A stretch of DNA of 64,000 bases from Streptomyces sp. DvalAA-14 (GCF_900091855.1 NZ_FMCH01000325.1:101836-165835); one strand, 5' to 3'; positions 8,626-18,362 are shown, counted from the stretch's first letter. Notes: generated from the letters alone by a model not told the origin. Translations and numbers: made by a program.

Positions 8626-9864
8626 TCACGCCGCCCCGCTCTTCCCGCTGTCGCACAAGGCGTGGTCGGTGAGGGTCTCGACAGCGCGGTTGACCTTGTC
8701 CTGGTCGATGAGCGCCGTGGTGGTGGTCAGCGAGATGGTCACCGCGCGGCGGCCGTCGGCGCCGACGGCCGGGCGCGCGTACGTGCCGAGACCGTCCCCT
8801 TCGTGCATGTAGTACGTTCCGCCGCAGGTCAGCGGGACCGTGCGCAGCCCGAGGCCGTAGCCGCCCCCGGTGCCGGCCGGCGGCACGGGGAGGTCGTCGT
8901 ACGGCACGGTGCGCCGCATCTCGGCCCACTGGGCGGCGGGCAGGAGCCTGCCCGTGGCGAGCGCGCGGAAGAAGGTGTCGAGGTCGGCGGGGGTGCTCAC
9001 GACGCCGGCGTCCGCGTTGTGCTCGAAACTCTGGTCGGTGAGGTCGATCGCCGCGCCGTCCGGCCCGGTGATGGTCACCCGCTCGTGCGGGCCGACCAGG
9101 TACGGGTCGGCGCCCGGCAGATACGTGTGGCGCAGGCCGAGCGGGGCGATCACCCGGTGCTCCACGAGCTCCCGCCAGCTCTGTCCGCCACTCGCCTTCT
9201 CGGCGATCATCGAGGCGAGCAGGTAGTTCGTGTTGGAGTAGGCCCACCGGCCGCCGCCGGGGGCGAACACCGGCGGATGCGTCATTGCGACAGCGACGAG
9301 CCGCTCGGGCGAGGAGTCGTCGAAGCGGTTCTCCGTGAAGTGGTTGATCATCGCGTCCGCGATCGCCGGGTCGTTGACGTAGTCGAACAGGCCGCTGGTC
9401 TGCTGGAGCAGGTCGCGCACGGTGATGCGGGCGCCGTCATTGCCGTGGCCGGCCACGACGCCGGGCAGCCAGTGCTCCACCGTCTGGTCCAGGGACAGCT
9501 GGTGCTCGGCGGCGAGTTGGAGGACCACGACCGCGACGAACGTCTTGGTGGTGCTCGCCACCCTGAACTCCGGGTCCCACGGGACCGGTGCCTTCGAGCC
9601 GAGGCCCGCGGTGCCGAACCTGGCCAGCAGCGGCGCCTGCCCCCGGCGGTCCACCCGTGCCACCACGTTGACGTCACCGCCGCCCGCCGCGCGCACCGCC
9701 GCGAGGTCCGTGCGCAGGTCCGCCGCCGAGTAGCCGCCGGCCCCCCGGCTCCCGCCGCCCTTGCCCGCGTCGGCCCCCGCCGGCACCACCACCAGCGCGG
9801 AGGCGGCCAGAGCCACCGCCCACGCCACCACGACCCCGCGCTTCCCCGTCACCGCACCACGCAT
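8626..9864 (-). CDS. Secreted serine hydrolase, beta-lactamase / D-alanyl-D-alanine carboxypeptidase fold
   Basis: 412 residues from the ATG at 9864 (GGGGAC upstream; a GTG at 9879 is the alternative). Signal peptide: GKRGVVVAWAVALAASALVV, cleaved near AGADAG. The penicillin-recognising fold shows the nucleophile motif S104-T-T-K107 and Y209-S-N211, with the third active-site segment HEGDGLG where classical enzymes have KTG or HxG. Family members are peptidoglycan carboxypeptidases, esterases or aminopeptidases acting outside the membrane. It is single-gene and convergent with the dehydrogenase; nothing nearby marks it as antibiotic resistance. Confidence 0.85.
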   Translation of the reverse strand: MRGAVTGKRGVVVAWAVALAASALVVVPAGADAGKGGGSRGAGGYSAADLRTDLAAVRAAGGGDVNVVARVDRRGQAPLLARFGTAGLGSKAPVPWDPEFRVASTTKTFVAVVVLQLAAEHQLSLDQTVEHWLPGVVAGHGNDGARITVRDLLQQTSGLFDYVNDPAIADAMINHFTENRFDDSSPERLVAVAMTHPPVFAPGGGRWAYSNTNYLLASMIAEKASGGQSWRELVEHRVIAPLGLRHTYLPGADPYLVGPHERVTITGPDGAAIDLTDQSFEHNADAGVVSTPADLDTFFRALATGRLLPAAQWAEMRRTVPYDDLPVPPAGTGGGYGLGLRTVPLTCGGTYYMHEGDGLGTYARPAVGADGRRAVTISLTTTTALIDQDKVNRAVETLTDHALCDSGKSGAA

Positions 9865-10097
9865 CGCTGTCCCCGTCACATCGTCCTGGCCGCCGCGTTT
9901 TTTCGCGGGCAGGACGATTCAACGTCGGACGCGGCCGACGGGCGATGCGGCTGCCACCCGGGCCGGGGGTGGGGGCAGCCCCCGCGGGCCGGTGTCTTTT
10001 CGTTGTGCCGGGTCCGGCGGTGTGCCGTGTCAGGCGCTCGACGGCCCGGGCCCGACCGGCGGGACATCCGCGGCGGGCCCGGCTCCGGGGTGGCCTG

Positions 10098-11204
10098 TCA
10101 GTTCGTCAGCAGCTCGGACTTCAGCTCGTTGATGTCCTTGGCGTCCAGACCGAGTGCCTTCTTCTCGTACGACGTGAAGGAGCCGTACGTGTCCTGCACC
10201 TCCTTGAAACCGGCGTCCAGGTATTGCGAACGCACGTCCAGGAGCGGCTTGTACACGGCGGCCTGGGCGGCCGGCATCGCGGCCAGGGCCGCGGCATTGG
10301 ACGCCGCGCGGTACGTGTTGGACGCGAGGTAGTCCGTGTACACGGTGTCGCGGGGCACGCCCAGTGCGGTGAGCAGCGCGGCGCTCGCCCAGCCGGTACG
10401 GTCCTTGCCGGCCGAACAGTGGTACAGCGAGCCGTCGGTGTCCGCGATGATCCCGCTGAAGACCCGGGAGTAGGCGTCCTTGGCGGTGGTCGAGCCGACC
10501 ATCGACTTCTCGCCGTCGATCATCAACTGCTCGGCGCCGGCGACGGTCGTGGGCAGGTCGGTGCTGGAGGAGTCGCCGGTGACGTTGGCGACGACGTAGC
10601 GCACCCCGCTGGGCAGGCGGTCCGGGCCGGCGGTCCGCTCCGAGGTCATGCGCAGGTCGTAGTCGACCGAGATGCCGAGGCGCTTGAGCTTGGCGAGGTC
10701 GGCGTCGGTGAGGTTGTTCAGGGCGCCCGAACGGTAGACGACGCCCATCTTCACCCACTGGCCGTCGGCGGTGCGGTAGCCGCCGACATCCCGGAAGTTG
10801 TCCATCCCGTCGAGTTTCACCAGCCGGTCGGCCAGGTGGAGCTTGTCGCCCTGGTCGGGCACCAGGTCGAACCACTGCCGGTCGGCCGTGGCGGGCAGGC
10901 CCTTGACCGTGACGGAACCGGTCGAACCTCCCGTGGCGACGATCCTGCCGTTGGCGTGCACGGCGACATGCCGCACCCCCGGCGCCTTCCAGGTGATCTT
11001 GTACGAGCCGTTGTCCTGCGCCGTGACCACGGCGGCGGTGAACGGAATGCGGTGCGCGCTCCCGTGCGAGGGGCCCGGGCGGGAAGAGGGGGACGAGTGG
11101 GACGCCGGAGCCGCGCCGGCGCTCTGAGCGCTCACGCTCGTGAGGACGGCGACCGCAGCCAAGGCGATGGAAGCCGATCTGACGTGTTTCGTGCGAATAG
11201 CCAT
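10098..11204 (-). CDS. Secreted tyrosine/serine protein phosphatase (Y_phosphatase3 family)
   Basis: 368 residues from the ATG at 11204; an in-frame TTG at 11228 is less likely. A signal peptide (about 1-32, VRSASIALAAVAVLTSVSA) leads to a Ser/Pro-rich linker and a beta-sandwich of about 70 residues. The phosphatase domain (about 130-365) begins with NFRDVGGYRT and carries the P-loop H262-C-S-A-G-K-D-R-T-G, in which Cys263 is the nucleophile and Arg269 binds phosphate. This is the PF13350-like family, related to MptpB-type triple-specificity enzymes. Being secreted, it may act on host or environmental phosphate esters rather than on cell signalling. Downstream it is 230 bp from the serine hydrolase gene. 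Confidence 0.88.
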   Translation of the reverse strand: MAIRTKHVRSASIALAAVAVLTSVSAQSAGAAPASHSSPSSRPGPSHGSAHRIPFTAAVVTAQDNGSYKITWKAPGVRHVAVHANGRIVATGGSTGSVTVKGLPATADRQWFDLVPDQGDKLHLADRLVKLDGMDNFRDVGGYRTADGQWVKMGVVYRSGALNNLTDADLAKLKRLGISVDYDLRMTSERTAGPDRLPSGVRYVVANVTGDSSSTDLPTTVAGAEQLMIDGEKSMVGSTTAKDAYSRVFSGIIADTDGSLYHCSAGKDRTGWASAALLTALGVPRDTVYTDYLASNTYRAASNAAALAAMPAAQAAVYKPLLDVRSQYLDAGFKEVQDTYGSFTSYEKKALGLDAKDINELKSELLTN

Positions 11205-11280
11205 GCCGCGATCGTCATGCCCGAACAAGGTCGGGAGGTGGCCGTTTCATTAATTGCAGACAGCACGTGGTCCGCGCGGC

Positions 11281-11337
11281 CACCGTACGACGGCCGCCAC
11301 CGTACGACGGCCGCCACTGTACGACGGCCGCCACCGG
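11281..11337. repeat. 17-bp tandem repeat array
   Basis: Three nearly identical copies of CACCGTACGACGGCCGC (11281-11297, 11298-11314, 11315-11331, the third with one C to T change) and a partial fourth. It lies between the divergent phosphatase and GAPDH genes. Confidence 0.75.
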
Positions 11338-11501
11338 CCGTCGGGCCGACAAGTAGGCCCCCGGTTGCCGTTGCCTTCCGGCGGCGCGACGCTGAAGAAG
11401 GCGCCCGTCCGACTCGCCGGTCGGCGGCATTCTCCTCCGCATCGATCCGCTCGGCCGGCGGGTGCTGAGCCGAGCCGGAGGATACGGAAAGGATTCGTCC
11501 C

Positions 11502-12497
11502 ATGACGCGTATCGCCATCAACGGATTCGGCCGCATCGGCCGCAACGCGCTGCGAGCCCTGCTGGCCCGCGAGAGCGGGCTGGACCTCGTCGCCGTCAAC
11601 GACCTGGCCGATCCGGCCGCGCTCGCGCGGCTGGTGGCTTTCGACACCACCGCCGGGCGGCTGGGGCGCCCGGTGTCGGTCGACGGGGACGATCTGGTGG
11701 TCGACGGCCGGCGTATCCGGGTGCTGGCCGAACGTGAACCGGCGCGGCTGCCTTGGGCCGACCTCGGTGTCGAGATCGTGCTGGAGTCCACCGGCCGGTT
11801 CTCTTCCGCCGAGGCCGCCGGCGCCCACCTCACCGCGGGCGCGAAGAAAGTCCTGGTCAGCGCACCCTCAAAGGGCGCGGACGTGACCATCGCCTACGGC
11901 GTGAACACCGAGGCGTACGACCGGGACGCGCACACGATCATCTCCAACGCCTCCTGCACCACCAACGCGCTCGCCCCGCTCGCCAAGGTCCTGGACGACC
12001 TGGCCGGGATCGAGCAGGGTTTCATGACCACGGTGCACGCCTACACCCAGGAGCAGAACCTGCAGGACGGCCCGCACCGTGACCCCCGCCGCGCCCGGGC
12101 CGCCGCCGCGAACATCGTGCCCACCACCACCGGCGCCGCCAAGGCCATCGGCCTCGTCCTTCCGGGCCTGGACGGCAAACTGTCCGGCGACGCCCTGCGT
12201 GTCCCCATCACCGTCGGCTCGATCACCGAACTCAACGCGTCGGTCGCCCGCGACGTGACACGCGACGACATCCTCGCCGCCTACCGCGCCGCCGCCGACG
12301 GCCCGCTGGCCGGCATCCTCGAATACTCCGAGGACGCACTGGTCTCCTCCGACATCACCGGCAACCCGGCCTCGTCGATCTTCGACTCCGCCCTCACCCG
12401 CGTCCACGGCCGCCACGTCAAGGTGGTCGCCTGGTACGACAACGAATGGGGCTTCTCCAACCGCGTGATCGACACCCTCGAACTGCTCGCCGCCTGA
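11502..12497 (+). CDS. gap: Glyceraldehyde-3-phosphate dehydrogenase, type I
   Basis: 331 residues, usual length. ATG at 11502 with AAAGGA upstream. The NAD-binding Rossmann domain starts INGFGRIGRNALRAL. The catalytic block is NASCTTNALAP with Cys152 as nucleophile, and the S-loop and C-terminal WYDNEWGFSNRV are typical. It oxidises glyceraldehyde 3-phosphate with phosphate in glycolysis or gluconeogenesis. Asp34 in VAVNDLADP is compatible with NAD preference. It is not beside pgk or tpi, so this is probably an extra copy in addition to the glycolytic-operon one; that is inference. Confidence 0.95.
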   Translation: MTRIAINGFGRIGRNALRALLARESGLDLVAVNDLADPAALARLVAFDTTAGRLGRPVSVDGDDLVVDGRRIRVLAEREPARLPWADLGVEIVLESTGRFSSAEAAGAHLTAGAKKVLVSAPSKGADVTIAYGVNTEAYDRDAHTIISNASCTTNALAPLAKVLDDLAGIEQGFMTTVHAYTQEQNLQDGPHRDPRRARAAAANIVPTTTGAAKAIGLVLPGLDGKLSGDALRVPITVGSITELNASVARDVTRDDILAAYRAAADGPLAGILEYSEDALVSSDITGNPASSIFDSALTRVHGRHVKVVAWYDNEWGFSNRVIDTLELLAA

Positions 12498-12640
12498 CCG
12501 GACACCGGCCGGCCGCCCCCGCCGGGTCGGCTGCCCGAGTCACTGGCATGGTGCCGACCGTGGCCGCCGGGCACCCTCCTGGGACTCGCCCGCGGAACCT
12601 TCCTGCCCCGACGCGGCTGAGTCACCGTCGCGGTTGCTGG

Positions 12641-12672
12641 CCGGGAGCCCGGGAGCCCGGGAGCCCGGGGGG
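12641..12672. repeat. Short GC-rich tandem repeat
   Basis: CCGGGAGC occurs three times in a row followed by CCGGGGGG, between GAPDH and the convergent enoyl-CoA hydratase gene. It is palindromic in part and may form a hairpin. Confidence 0.5.
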
Positions 12673-12775
12673 TCTGCTCGGTCGCCGGGGCCGGGTTGGC
12701 GCCGGCCCACCGACATGTGACGAGTACGTCCTCACCGAGGCGGGCCGTGATCCCCGGCGCGCCGGAGGCCGGAGG

Positions 12776-13591
12776 CTAGTCCGGTGCGATGAACTCGCCG
12801 AGCCGCTCCTCGGCGGGGCCGGGCTTTTGCAGGCCCTGTTCGAAGAGCCAGCCGATGCGTGCCATGACCTCGGGCCGCTGCACCGCGGCGAAGAAAGCCC
12901 TCAGCTGCGGCGGGAACTCTTCGTCGTCCGGAAGCGTCAGCGGATTCACCCACTGCTTGAGCTCTTCGACGGCGCGGCGGTCGAAGCGGGCGACCCGCTG
13001 CGCGAAAGCCGTGACGAAATCCTCGAACTCGGCGTCCGGGATCGCGCGGTTCACGTACCCGTAGCGTTCGGCGAGGTCCGCGTCGAAGTCTTCCGCGCCG
13101 GCCAGGATCTCGATCGCGCGTCCCCGGCCGACCAGTCGCGGCAGCCGGGCCGGCGCGCCGCCGCCCGGGACGACGCCGGTGGTCATCTCGAACTGGCCGA
13201 GAACGGCCTTCTCCCGGCTGGCGAAACGCACATCCGTCGCGAGGACGAACTCGCTTCCCGCACCCCGGGCCCGGCCGCGGATCGCGCTGATGGTCACGAC
13301 CGGGAGCTTGCTGATCCGGATCAGCGCATCCACAAAGGGATGCTGCCCCGTGGTCCCGGCGGGCAGGGCCTCTTGCGGTGCGCCGTCGTCGGCGAGATCC
13401 CAGTGCGCGAGGAAATAGTCCGGGTTCGCGCTCTCGAACAAGATGACCGTGACGTCGGGGTCCGCCTCCGCCGCCTCCACGAGCGAACGCAGCTCCACGA
13501 CCATCTGCGAGCCGATGAGATTGATCGACGGGTTGTCGAAGCTGACACGCCACAGGGACGGCGACGGTTTATTGATCTTGACCTGTGCCAT
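12776..13591 (-). CDS. Enoyl-CoA hydratase/isomerase family protein
   Basis: 271 residues from the ATG at 13591 (MAQVKINKPSPSLWRVSF is a natural family start; the open frame runs 38 codons further up without support). Crotonase fold: IRGRARGAGSEFVLATDVRF carries the oxyanion-hole glycine region and VVPGGGAPARLPRLVGRG the second. The first catalytic Glu of true hydratases is not obvious; the second Glu position holds Gly/Val residues of GVVPGG. So it may have a different crotonase-fold activity or act on unusual acyl groups. It stands alone and is divergent from the PP2C gene. Confidence 0.8.
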   Translation of the reverse strand: MAQVKINKPSPSLWRVSFDNPSINLIGSQMVVELRSLVEAAEADPDVTVILFESANPDYFLAHWDLADDGAPQEALPAGTTGQHPFVDALIRISKLPVVTISAIRGRARGAGSEFVLATDVRFASREKAVLGQFEMTTGVVPGGGAPARLPRLVGRGRAIEILAGAEDFDADLAERYGYVNRAIPDAEFEDFVTAFAQRVARFDRRAVEELKQWVNPLTLPDDEEFPPQLRAFFAAVQRPEVMARIGWLFEQGLQKPGPAEERLGEFIAPD

Positions 13592-13728
13592 GAGGTGAAC
13601 GTAACAGCCTGACCTGCGGATCAAGAGGCAGACACGGTAGGGGGCTATTCTTCCGCGCGCCCGACTGGATTCTCGAAAAACGTGAATACCGGGAAGCCGG
13701 ATCACCCCCCGAAGGAGCGGCTTGCGGG

Positions 13729-13755
13729 AAACCCCGCAGGAAACCCCGCAGGAAA
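13729..13755. repeat. 12-bp direct repeat upstream of the PP2C gene
   Basis: GGAAACCCCGCA occurs twice in tandem and a third partial copy (GGAAAGC) follows. It lies about 110 bp before the phosphatase start. Confidence 0.5.
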
Positions 13756-13862
13756 GCGGACGGCACCGATTCGCCCGACCGGCGCACCGGCTTCATCGGG
13801 CGCAAAATGGAGAGCGGACCACCACACCCCGGGAAGCGTGTGCCGGCGCATCGATCGATGGG

Positions 13863-16102
13863 ATGCAGGGGATGGCCGAATCCAGTAAAGGAAAGCCCTG
13901 GTCCGCGGAGGACATTCTCGGCCTGGTCGGTGCTGCCACCGCGGTGGTCGGTGGCGACGGGATCGTCCTGGGCTGGACGGTGGCCGCCGAGCGGGCCACG
14001 GGCTACCGCGCGGAGGAAGTGGTGGGCCGGCCCGCCGCGCGGCTGCTGGCCGAGACGTCCGTCGAGCTCGCCGCCTGGGCGGCGCGCGTCCGGGCCCGCG
14101 AACCGTGGTCGGGCGCGATCCGGCTGCGCACCAAGGGCGGCTCGGCCGTCCGGATGACGGTGGAGGCGTCCCCGCTGGCCGGCCGAGGCCGCGGGGACTG
14201 GTTCGTGACCGTCACCGATCCCACCGGGGCGCTGTCCTGGCGGCCGGCGCGGCCGTCGGCAGCGGTGGGGCCCCTGGCTCGCTCGCCGGTCGGGCTGTCC
14301 ATCTGGGACACCGATCTGCGCTGCGTGTGGCTCAACGACGCGGCCGAGCGGCAGGACGGCGTACTGCGGCGCCGGCGGCTGGGGCGCCTGATGACCGAGG
14401 TGCAGCCCGGCGACATGGGCAGGTCGGTCGTGGTCGCGATGCGGCAGGTGCTGGAGACCGGTGAGCCCGTCATCGAGCGGGAGTACACCTGGCGCATCCC
14501 GGGTGAGGACGAGGAGCGCCTGCTGTCGGCCTCGTACTTCCGGCTGGACGGGGCGGACGGCAAGCCGATCGGGGTGGTCAACATGGCCACCGACATCGAG
14601 AACTCCCGGGTCCGCCAGCATCTGATGATCCTCGGCCAGGCCGGCAACCGCATCGGCACCACCCTGGATGTCATCAGGACCGCCCAAGAGCTCGCCGACG
14701 CCGCGGTGCCGCTGATAGCCGACTTCGTCACCGTCGACCTGGGGGAGACCGTCCCGCTCGGCGAGGAACCTCTGCAGCGGCTCCCGTCCTCCGAAGCCGG
14801 CATTCCGGTATTCCGCCGCGCGGGCATGGCCTCCGTCCACGAAGGGGTGCCCGAAGCGGTGTGGCGGGTCGGCGACGCCGTCCTCGTGCCGTCCGACTCC
14901 CCTTTCACCCGCACGCTGGTCACCGGGAAGCCGTATCTCCAGGCGGCGGTCGACTTCTCACCCGGCAGCTGGTTGAACCGCGACCCCAACCGCTTGCGAG
15001 CGGTGCGGGAGACGGGCATGCACTCGCTGATGATCGTCCCGCTGCGGGCGCGCGGGACCCTGCTCGGGGAAGCGGTCTTCGTCCGCAACGAGAACAAGGT
15101 GCCGTTCTCCGGGGACGACCTGCTGCTGGTCGAGGAGTTGGCGGGCCGGGCCTCCCTGAGTCTGGACAACGCGCGCCGGTACACCCGGGAGCGGGCCGCG
15201 TCCATCGCGCTGCAGCGCAACCTGCTGCCGCACAACCTGTCCGGCGGCGGCGCGGTGGAACTGGCCTCGCGGTATCTGCCGGCCGACACCCACGAAGGGG
15301 TGGGCGGCGACTGGTTCGACGCGATCCCGCTGCCCGACGCCCGGGTCGGCCTGGTGGTCGGCGACGTCGTCGGCCACGGCATCAACGCCGCCGCCCTGAT
15401 GGGCCAGCTCCGCACCATCATCCGCACTCTCGCCGACCAGGACCTGCCGCCCCAGGAACTGCTCGCCCGGCTCGACCGGCTGATCCTGCCGGTGACCGAG
15501 CAGGACGGCAACGCCGAGGGCTTCGCCGGCCCGGTGATGAGCTGCACCTGCGCCTACGCCGTCTACGACCCCGTCACCGGCACCTGCACCATGGCCTCGG
15601 CCGGCCACCCGCCGCCCGCGGTGCTGTGGCCCGACGGCCACGTCACCTTCCCCGACGTGCCGCCCGGACCGCCGATCGGCATGGGCCTGATGTCCTACGA
15701 GCCCTTCGCGCTGGAACTCCCCGAGAACAGCACCCTGGCCCTGTACACCGACGGCCTCATCGAAACCCGCACCGCCGACCTCGACACCGGCATGGGCCGG
15801 CTCCGTTCGGCCCTCAGCGGACCTTCGACCCCGCTGGAGCAGCTCTGCACGCGAGTGATCGACACCATGACTCCGCGGCGCCGGGACGGGGTGATGGTGC
15901 CGGACGCCGAGACGGGCGTGTACGCGGACGATGTCGCCCTGCTCATGGCCCGCACCCGGGTGCGGCAGGAATTACCGACGACCGGCCGCCGCCACTTCGG
16001 CTCACGCGTCGGGTCCTGCGCGTCCGACGCACCACCTCCGCCCGGGCTCACCGGGCAGGAACGGCACATCGAAGCGGAGACCGGTCCACCCGTCGGGAGT
16101 AG
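13863..16102 (+). CDS. PAS-GAF-PP2C (SpoIIE-type) phosphatase; no proper stop codon, probable 3' frameshift
   Basis: Start taken at the ATG at 13863. Two PAS domains (about residues 12-120 and 140-250: LGWTVAAERATGYRAEEVVG, LSIWDTDLRCVWLNDAAERQ), a GAF domain (about 255-425) and a SpoIIE/PP2C domain (about 450-685) follow. Metal-binding Asp and Gly are visible in VGGDWFDAIPL and VGDVVGHGINAAALM, and YADDVALLMART closes the domain. Such proteins dephosphorylate anti-anti-sigma factors in stress signalling. The frame has no stop after the domain: it stays open to 18353, across the amidase gene and antisense to the next gene. The +2 frame stops at 16102, just before the amidase, so I end the gene there and infer an indel between about 15960 and 16100. 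Many relatives have a HATPase domain here; it is missing. Confidence 0.7.
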
Positions 16103-16125
16103 ACCGATCCAGGAAAGGGTGCAGC

Positions 16126-17532
16126 ATGACGATCGACCTCACGTACTCGGACGCGACCGAACTCGCCGAGCTGATCCGTACCCGCAAGGTGTCTTCCGTC
16201 GAGGTGGTGCAGGCACACCTCGACCGCATCGAGGCCCTGAACCCGAGGCTCAACGCCGTCGTCACCCTTGCCGACGGTTCGCTGGAGGCCGCGCGGGCGG
16301 CGGACGAGGAACTCGCGGCGGGCGGCGACGTCGGGCCGCTGCACGGCGTGCCCTTCACCGCCAAGGACTCGTTCGACACCGCCGGAGTGCTCACCCAGCG
16401 CGCCTCGCCGATCTTCGCCGGTCGCATCCCGGACACCGACGCCACCGCCGTGGCGCGCATCAAGAGGGCCGGAGCGATCCTGCTGGCCAAGACCAACCTC
16501 CCGGAGTTCTCCTACTGGATCGAGACCGACAACCTCCTGACGGGCAGGACGAACAACCCCTGGGACCTCGACCGCTCGCCCGGCGGTTCCAGCGGCGGGG
16601 AGTCCGCCTCGATCGCGACCGGGATGTCACCGCTCGGACTGGCCAGCGACCTGTCCATCTCGGTGCGCGGGCCGGCCGCCGACACCGGCGTCGTGTCCTT
16701 CAAGCCGACGCACGGACGCATCCCGATGACGGGCATCTGGCCGCGGGCACCGCGCCGCAACTGGCACGTCGGCCCCATGGCCCGCAGCATCCGCGACCTC
16801 GCACTGGCCTACTCCCTGCTGGCCGGCCCGGACGGCGCCGACGGCTTCGCCACCGCCCCGCGCGAGTTCGACACCGGCCTGGGCGCCGCGCCGAACCGGC
16901 CCGTGCGGGTGGGCTGGCTGACCGACTCCGGACTCGGCCCGACCGACCCGGAGGTCGCGGCAACCGTGCAGGCAGCCGCCGACGCCCTGCAATCAGCCGG
17001 CCTCCCCGTCGACGCCGTGAACATCCCCGCTCTCGCGCGGGACAACTCCAACGACATCTGGACCAAGCTGAGCACCATGGAGATGAAGCCGGCCTTCGCC
17101 GAGGTCACCGCCGGCCACGAGGACCAGCTGTTCAGCTACTCGAAATTCCTGTTCGGCCTGCCCGACACACCGGTGGAGGACTACGTCCGGGCCGAACAGG
17201 GCATCGAGCGGCTCCGGGACGGCTTCGCGGAGTACTTCCACCAGTACGACGTCCTGCTGCTCCCGGTCACCACGATCCCCGCCCACCAGCACCAGCTCGA
17301 GGAGTTCACCGTGAACGGGAAGACGGTCAACGCCTTCCACGTCCAGTCGACGACCGTCCCGTTCAGCCTGACCGGACATCCGGCCCTGTCGATGCGATTC
17401 GGCACGAGCAGCGACGGCATGCCGATCGCCGTACAGGTGGTGGCCAACCTGCACGCGGAATCGACCGTGCTGCACATCGCCTCGCTGCTGGAGTCACTCA
17501 GCCCCGTCCGCGGCCAGCACCCCGCCCTCTGA
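16126..17532 (+). CDS. Amidase signature family enzyme
   Basis: 468 residues, ATG at 16126 preceded by AGGAAAGG, 23 bp after the probable end of the PP2C gene. The Ser-cisSer-Lys triad region is visible: Lys in GVPFTAKDSFDTAG, the Gly/Ser loop SPGGSSGGESASIATGM, and the nucleophile Ser in DLSISVRGPAADTG. Most family members have D-x-GGS-I/V-R at the last site; here Gly-Gly is replaced by Ser-Ile, which may narrow the oxyanion hole. Members hydrolyse aliphatic or aromatic amides, or act in Glu-tRNA(Gln) amidation, but this is a stand-alone amidase with no gatB or gatC partner nearby. Substrate unknown. Confidence 0.85.
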   Translation: MTIDLTYSDATELAELIRTRKVSSVEVVQAHLDRIEALNPRLNAVVTLADGSLEAARAADEELAAGGDVGPLHGVPFTAKDSFDTAGVLTQRASPIFAGRIPDTDATAVARIKRAGAILLAKTNLPEFSYWIETDNLLTGRTNNPWDLDRSPGGSSGGESASIATGMSPLGLASDLSISVRGPAADTGVVSFKPTHGRIPMTGIWPRAPRRNWHVGPMARSIRDLALAYSLLAGPDGADGFATAPREFDTGLGAAPNRPVRVGWLTDSGLGPTDPEVAATVQAAADALQSAGLPVDAVNIPALARDNSNDIWTKLSTMEMKPAFAEVTAGHEDQLFSYSKFLFGLPDTPVEDYVRAEQGIERLRDGFAEYFHQYDVLLLPVTTIPAHQHQLEEFTVNGKTVNAFHVQSTTVPFSLTGHPALSMRFGTSSDGMPIAVQVVANLHAESTVLHIASLLESLSPVRGQHPAL

Positions 17533-17651
17533 CCGCCGGAACGGCCTCGTCCCCCAACGCCCAGGGGGCGGAGCGCACTGGCCGGCGCGCAGCGGTACGG
17601 GGGGGGCCGCCGGCCGGTCGCGGCTCGGGCGGGCCGGGCCGCGTGCGGACG

Positions 17652-18236
17652 CTACGTGCGCCAGTGCCATCCGAGGGCGAAGTCGACGGCGACCGCGTAG
17701 GACACGTACATCAGCCACGCTCCCGTCGCCATGTGGAAGAAACCCAGCACGCGTTCGGCCACGGACAGGCCGACCGAGAGGAAGAACTCGCTGAAGTAGA
17801 CGGCGAACAGACCGAGGAACACCAGGCCGACCGGCCAGTCGCCGACCCGGAAGAACACGGTCGCGCCCATGGCCGAGATGAGCATGAAGGCCACACACAT
17901 GCCGGCGTTGGGCCGGGAGTCGTTGCCGCGGTAGCGGTTCCAGCCGATGCTGAACCAGTGGATGCCGTAGGCGGAGAAGGCGAGGGCGGCCATGTAGAGG
18001 GCGCGGTCCTGGAACACCTGGAACCACGTCAGCCCGATGAACAGGATGAAGCCGGAGATGAACTGGCAGAATCCCGGCAGCCAGACGCCCCACACGCCGA
18101 GCGAGCGGTCCACCCGCTCGTCGCGTCGCGGCCAGCCGAGCAACTCGTGCGGCGCCCAGATGAGGTAACCCGTGCCCAGGCCGAAGAAGCCCAGAGCCAG
18201 CGGGGGGAAATTCGAGGGAGCGAAGGTTACCTGCAT
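17652..18236 (-). CDS. Acetate uptake transporter family protein (GPR1/FUN34/YaaH, SatP-like)
   Basis: 194 residues from the ATG at 18236, after AGAGGAGACATGACGGC. The N-terminal motif N-x-P-PLALGFFGLG is the family signature, and six hydrophobic segments follow (LGFFGLGTGYLIWA, FCQFISGFILFIGL, MAALAFSAYGIHWFSIG, MCVAFMLISAMGATVFF, GLVFLGLFAVYFSEFFL, ATGAWLMYVSYAVAV). The family moves acetate, succinate or other small monocarboxylates across the cytoplasmic membrane. It is divergent from the formate dehydrogenase operon with a shared 236-bp promoter region, so formate or another small acid is a reasonable but unproven substrate. Confidence 0.8.
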   Translation of the reverse strand: MQVTFAPSNFPPLALGFFGLGTGYLIWAPHELLGWPRRDERVDRSLGVWGVWLPGFCQFISGFILFIGLTWFQVFQDRALYMAALAFSAYGIHWFSIGWNRYRGNDSRPNAGMCVAFMLISAMGATVFFRVGDWPVGLVFLGLFAVYFSEFFLSVGLSVAERVLGFFHMATGAWLMYVSYAVAVDFALGWHWRT

Positions 18237-18318
18237 GCCGTCATGTCTCCTCTGACCTGTCCTGCCCCCCGGTGCCCTGTGCGGAACCGCGGCCTCCGGC
18301 GAACTGCTCAGCTGATAT

Positions 18319-18362
18319 GTAACGCATATGGGCGGCCCGCACACCGTGAGTAACCCATACGG
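18319..18362. promoter_or_regulatory. Direct repeat in the satP-like / fdhA divergent promoter
   Basis: GTAACGCATATGG (18319-18331) and GTAACCCATACGG (18350-18362) are direct repeats whose starts are 31 bp apart, close to three helical turns. That spacing on one DNA face suggests a regulator binding site. The regulator is unknown. Confidence 0.4.

Noticed and set aside
7480..10332. 950-codon plus-strand frame across the dehydrogenase and serine hydrolase genes
   Set aside because: It runs in a second frame of one gene and antisense to another; Arg/Gly-rich shadow.
16127..18353. Open plus-strand frame continuing from the PP2C domain as one 1543-codon protein
   Set aside because: Beyond about 16000 it is out of frame with the amidase and antisense to the transporter gene, with Arg/Pro/Ala-rich shadow composition and no domains.
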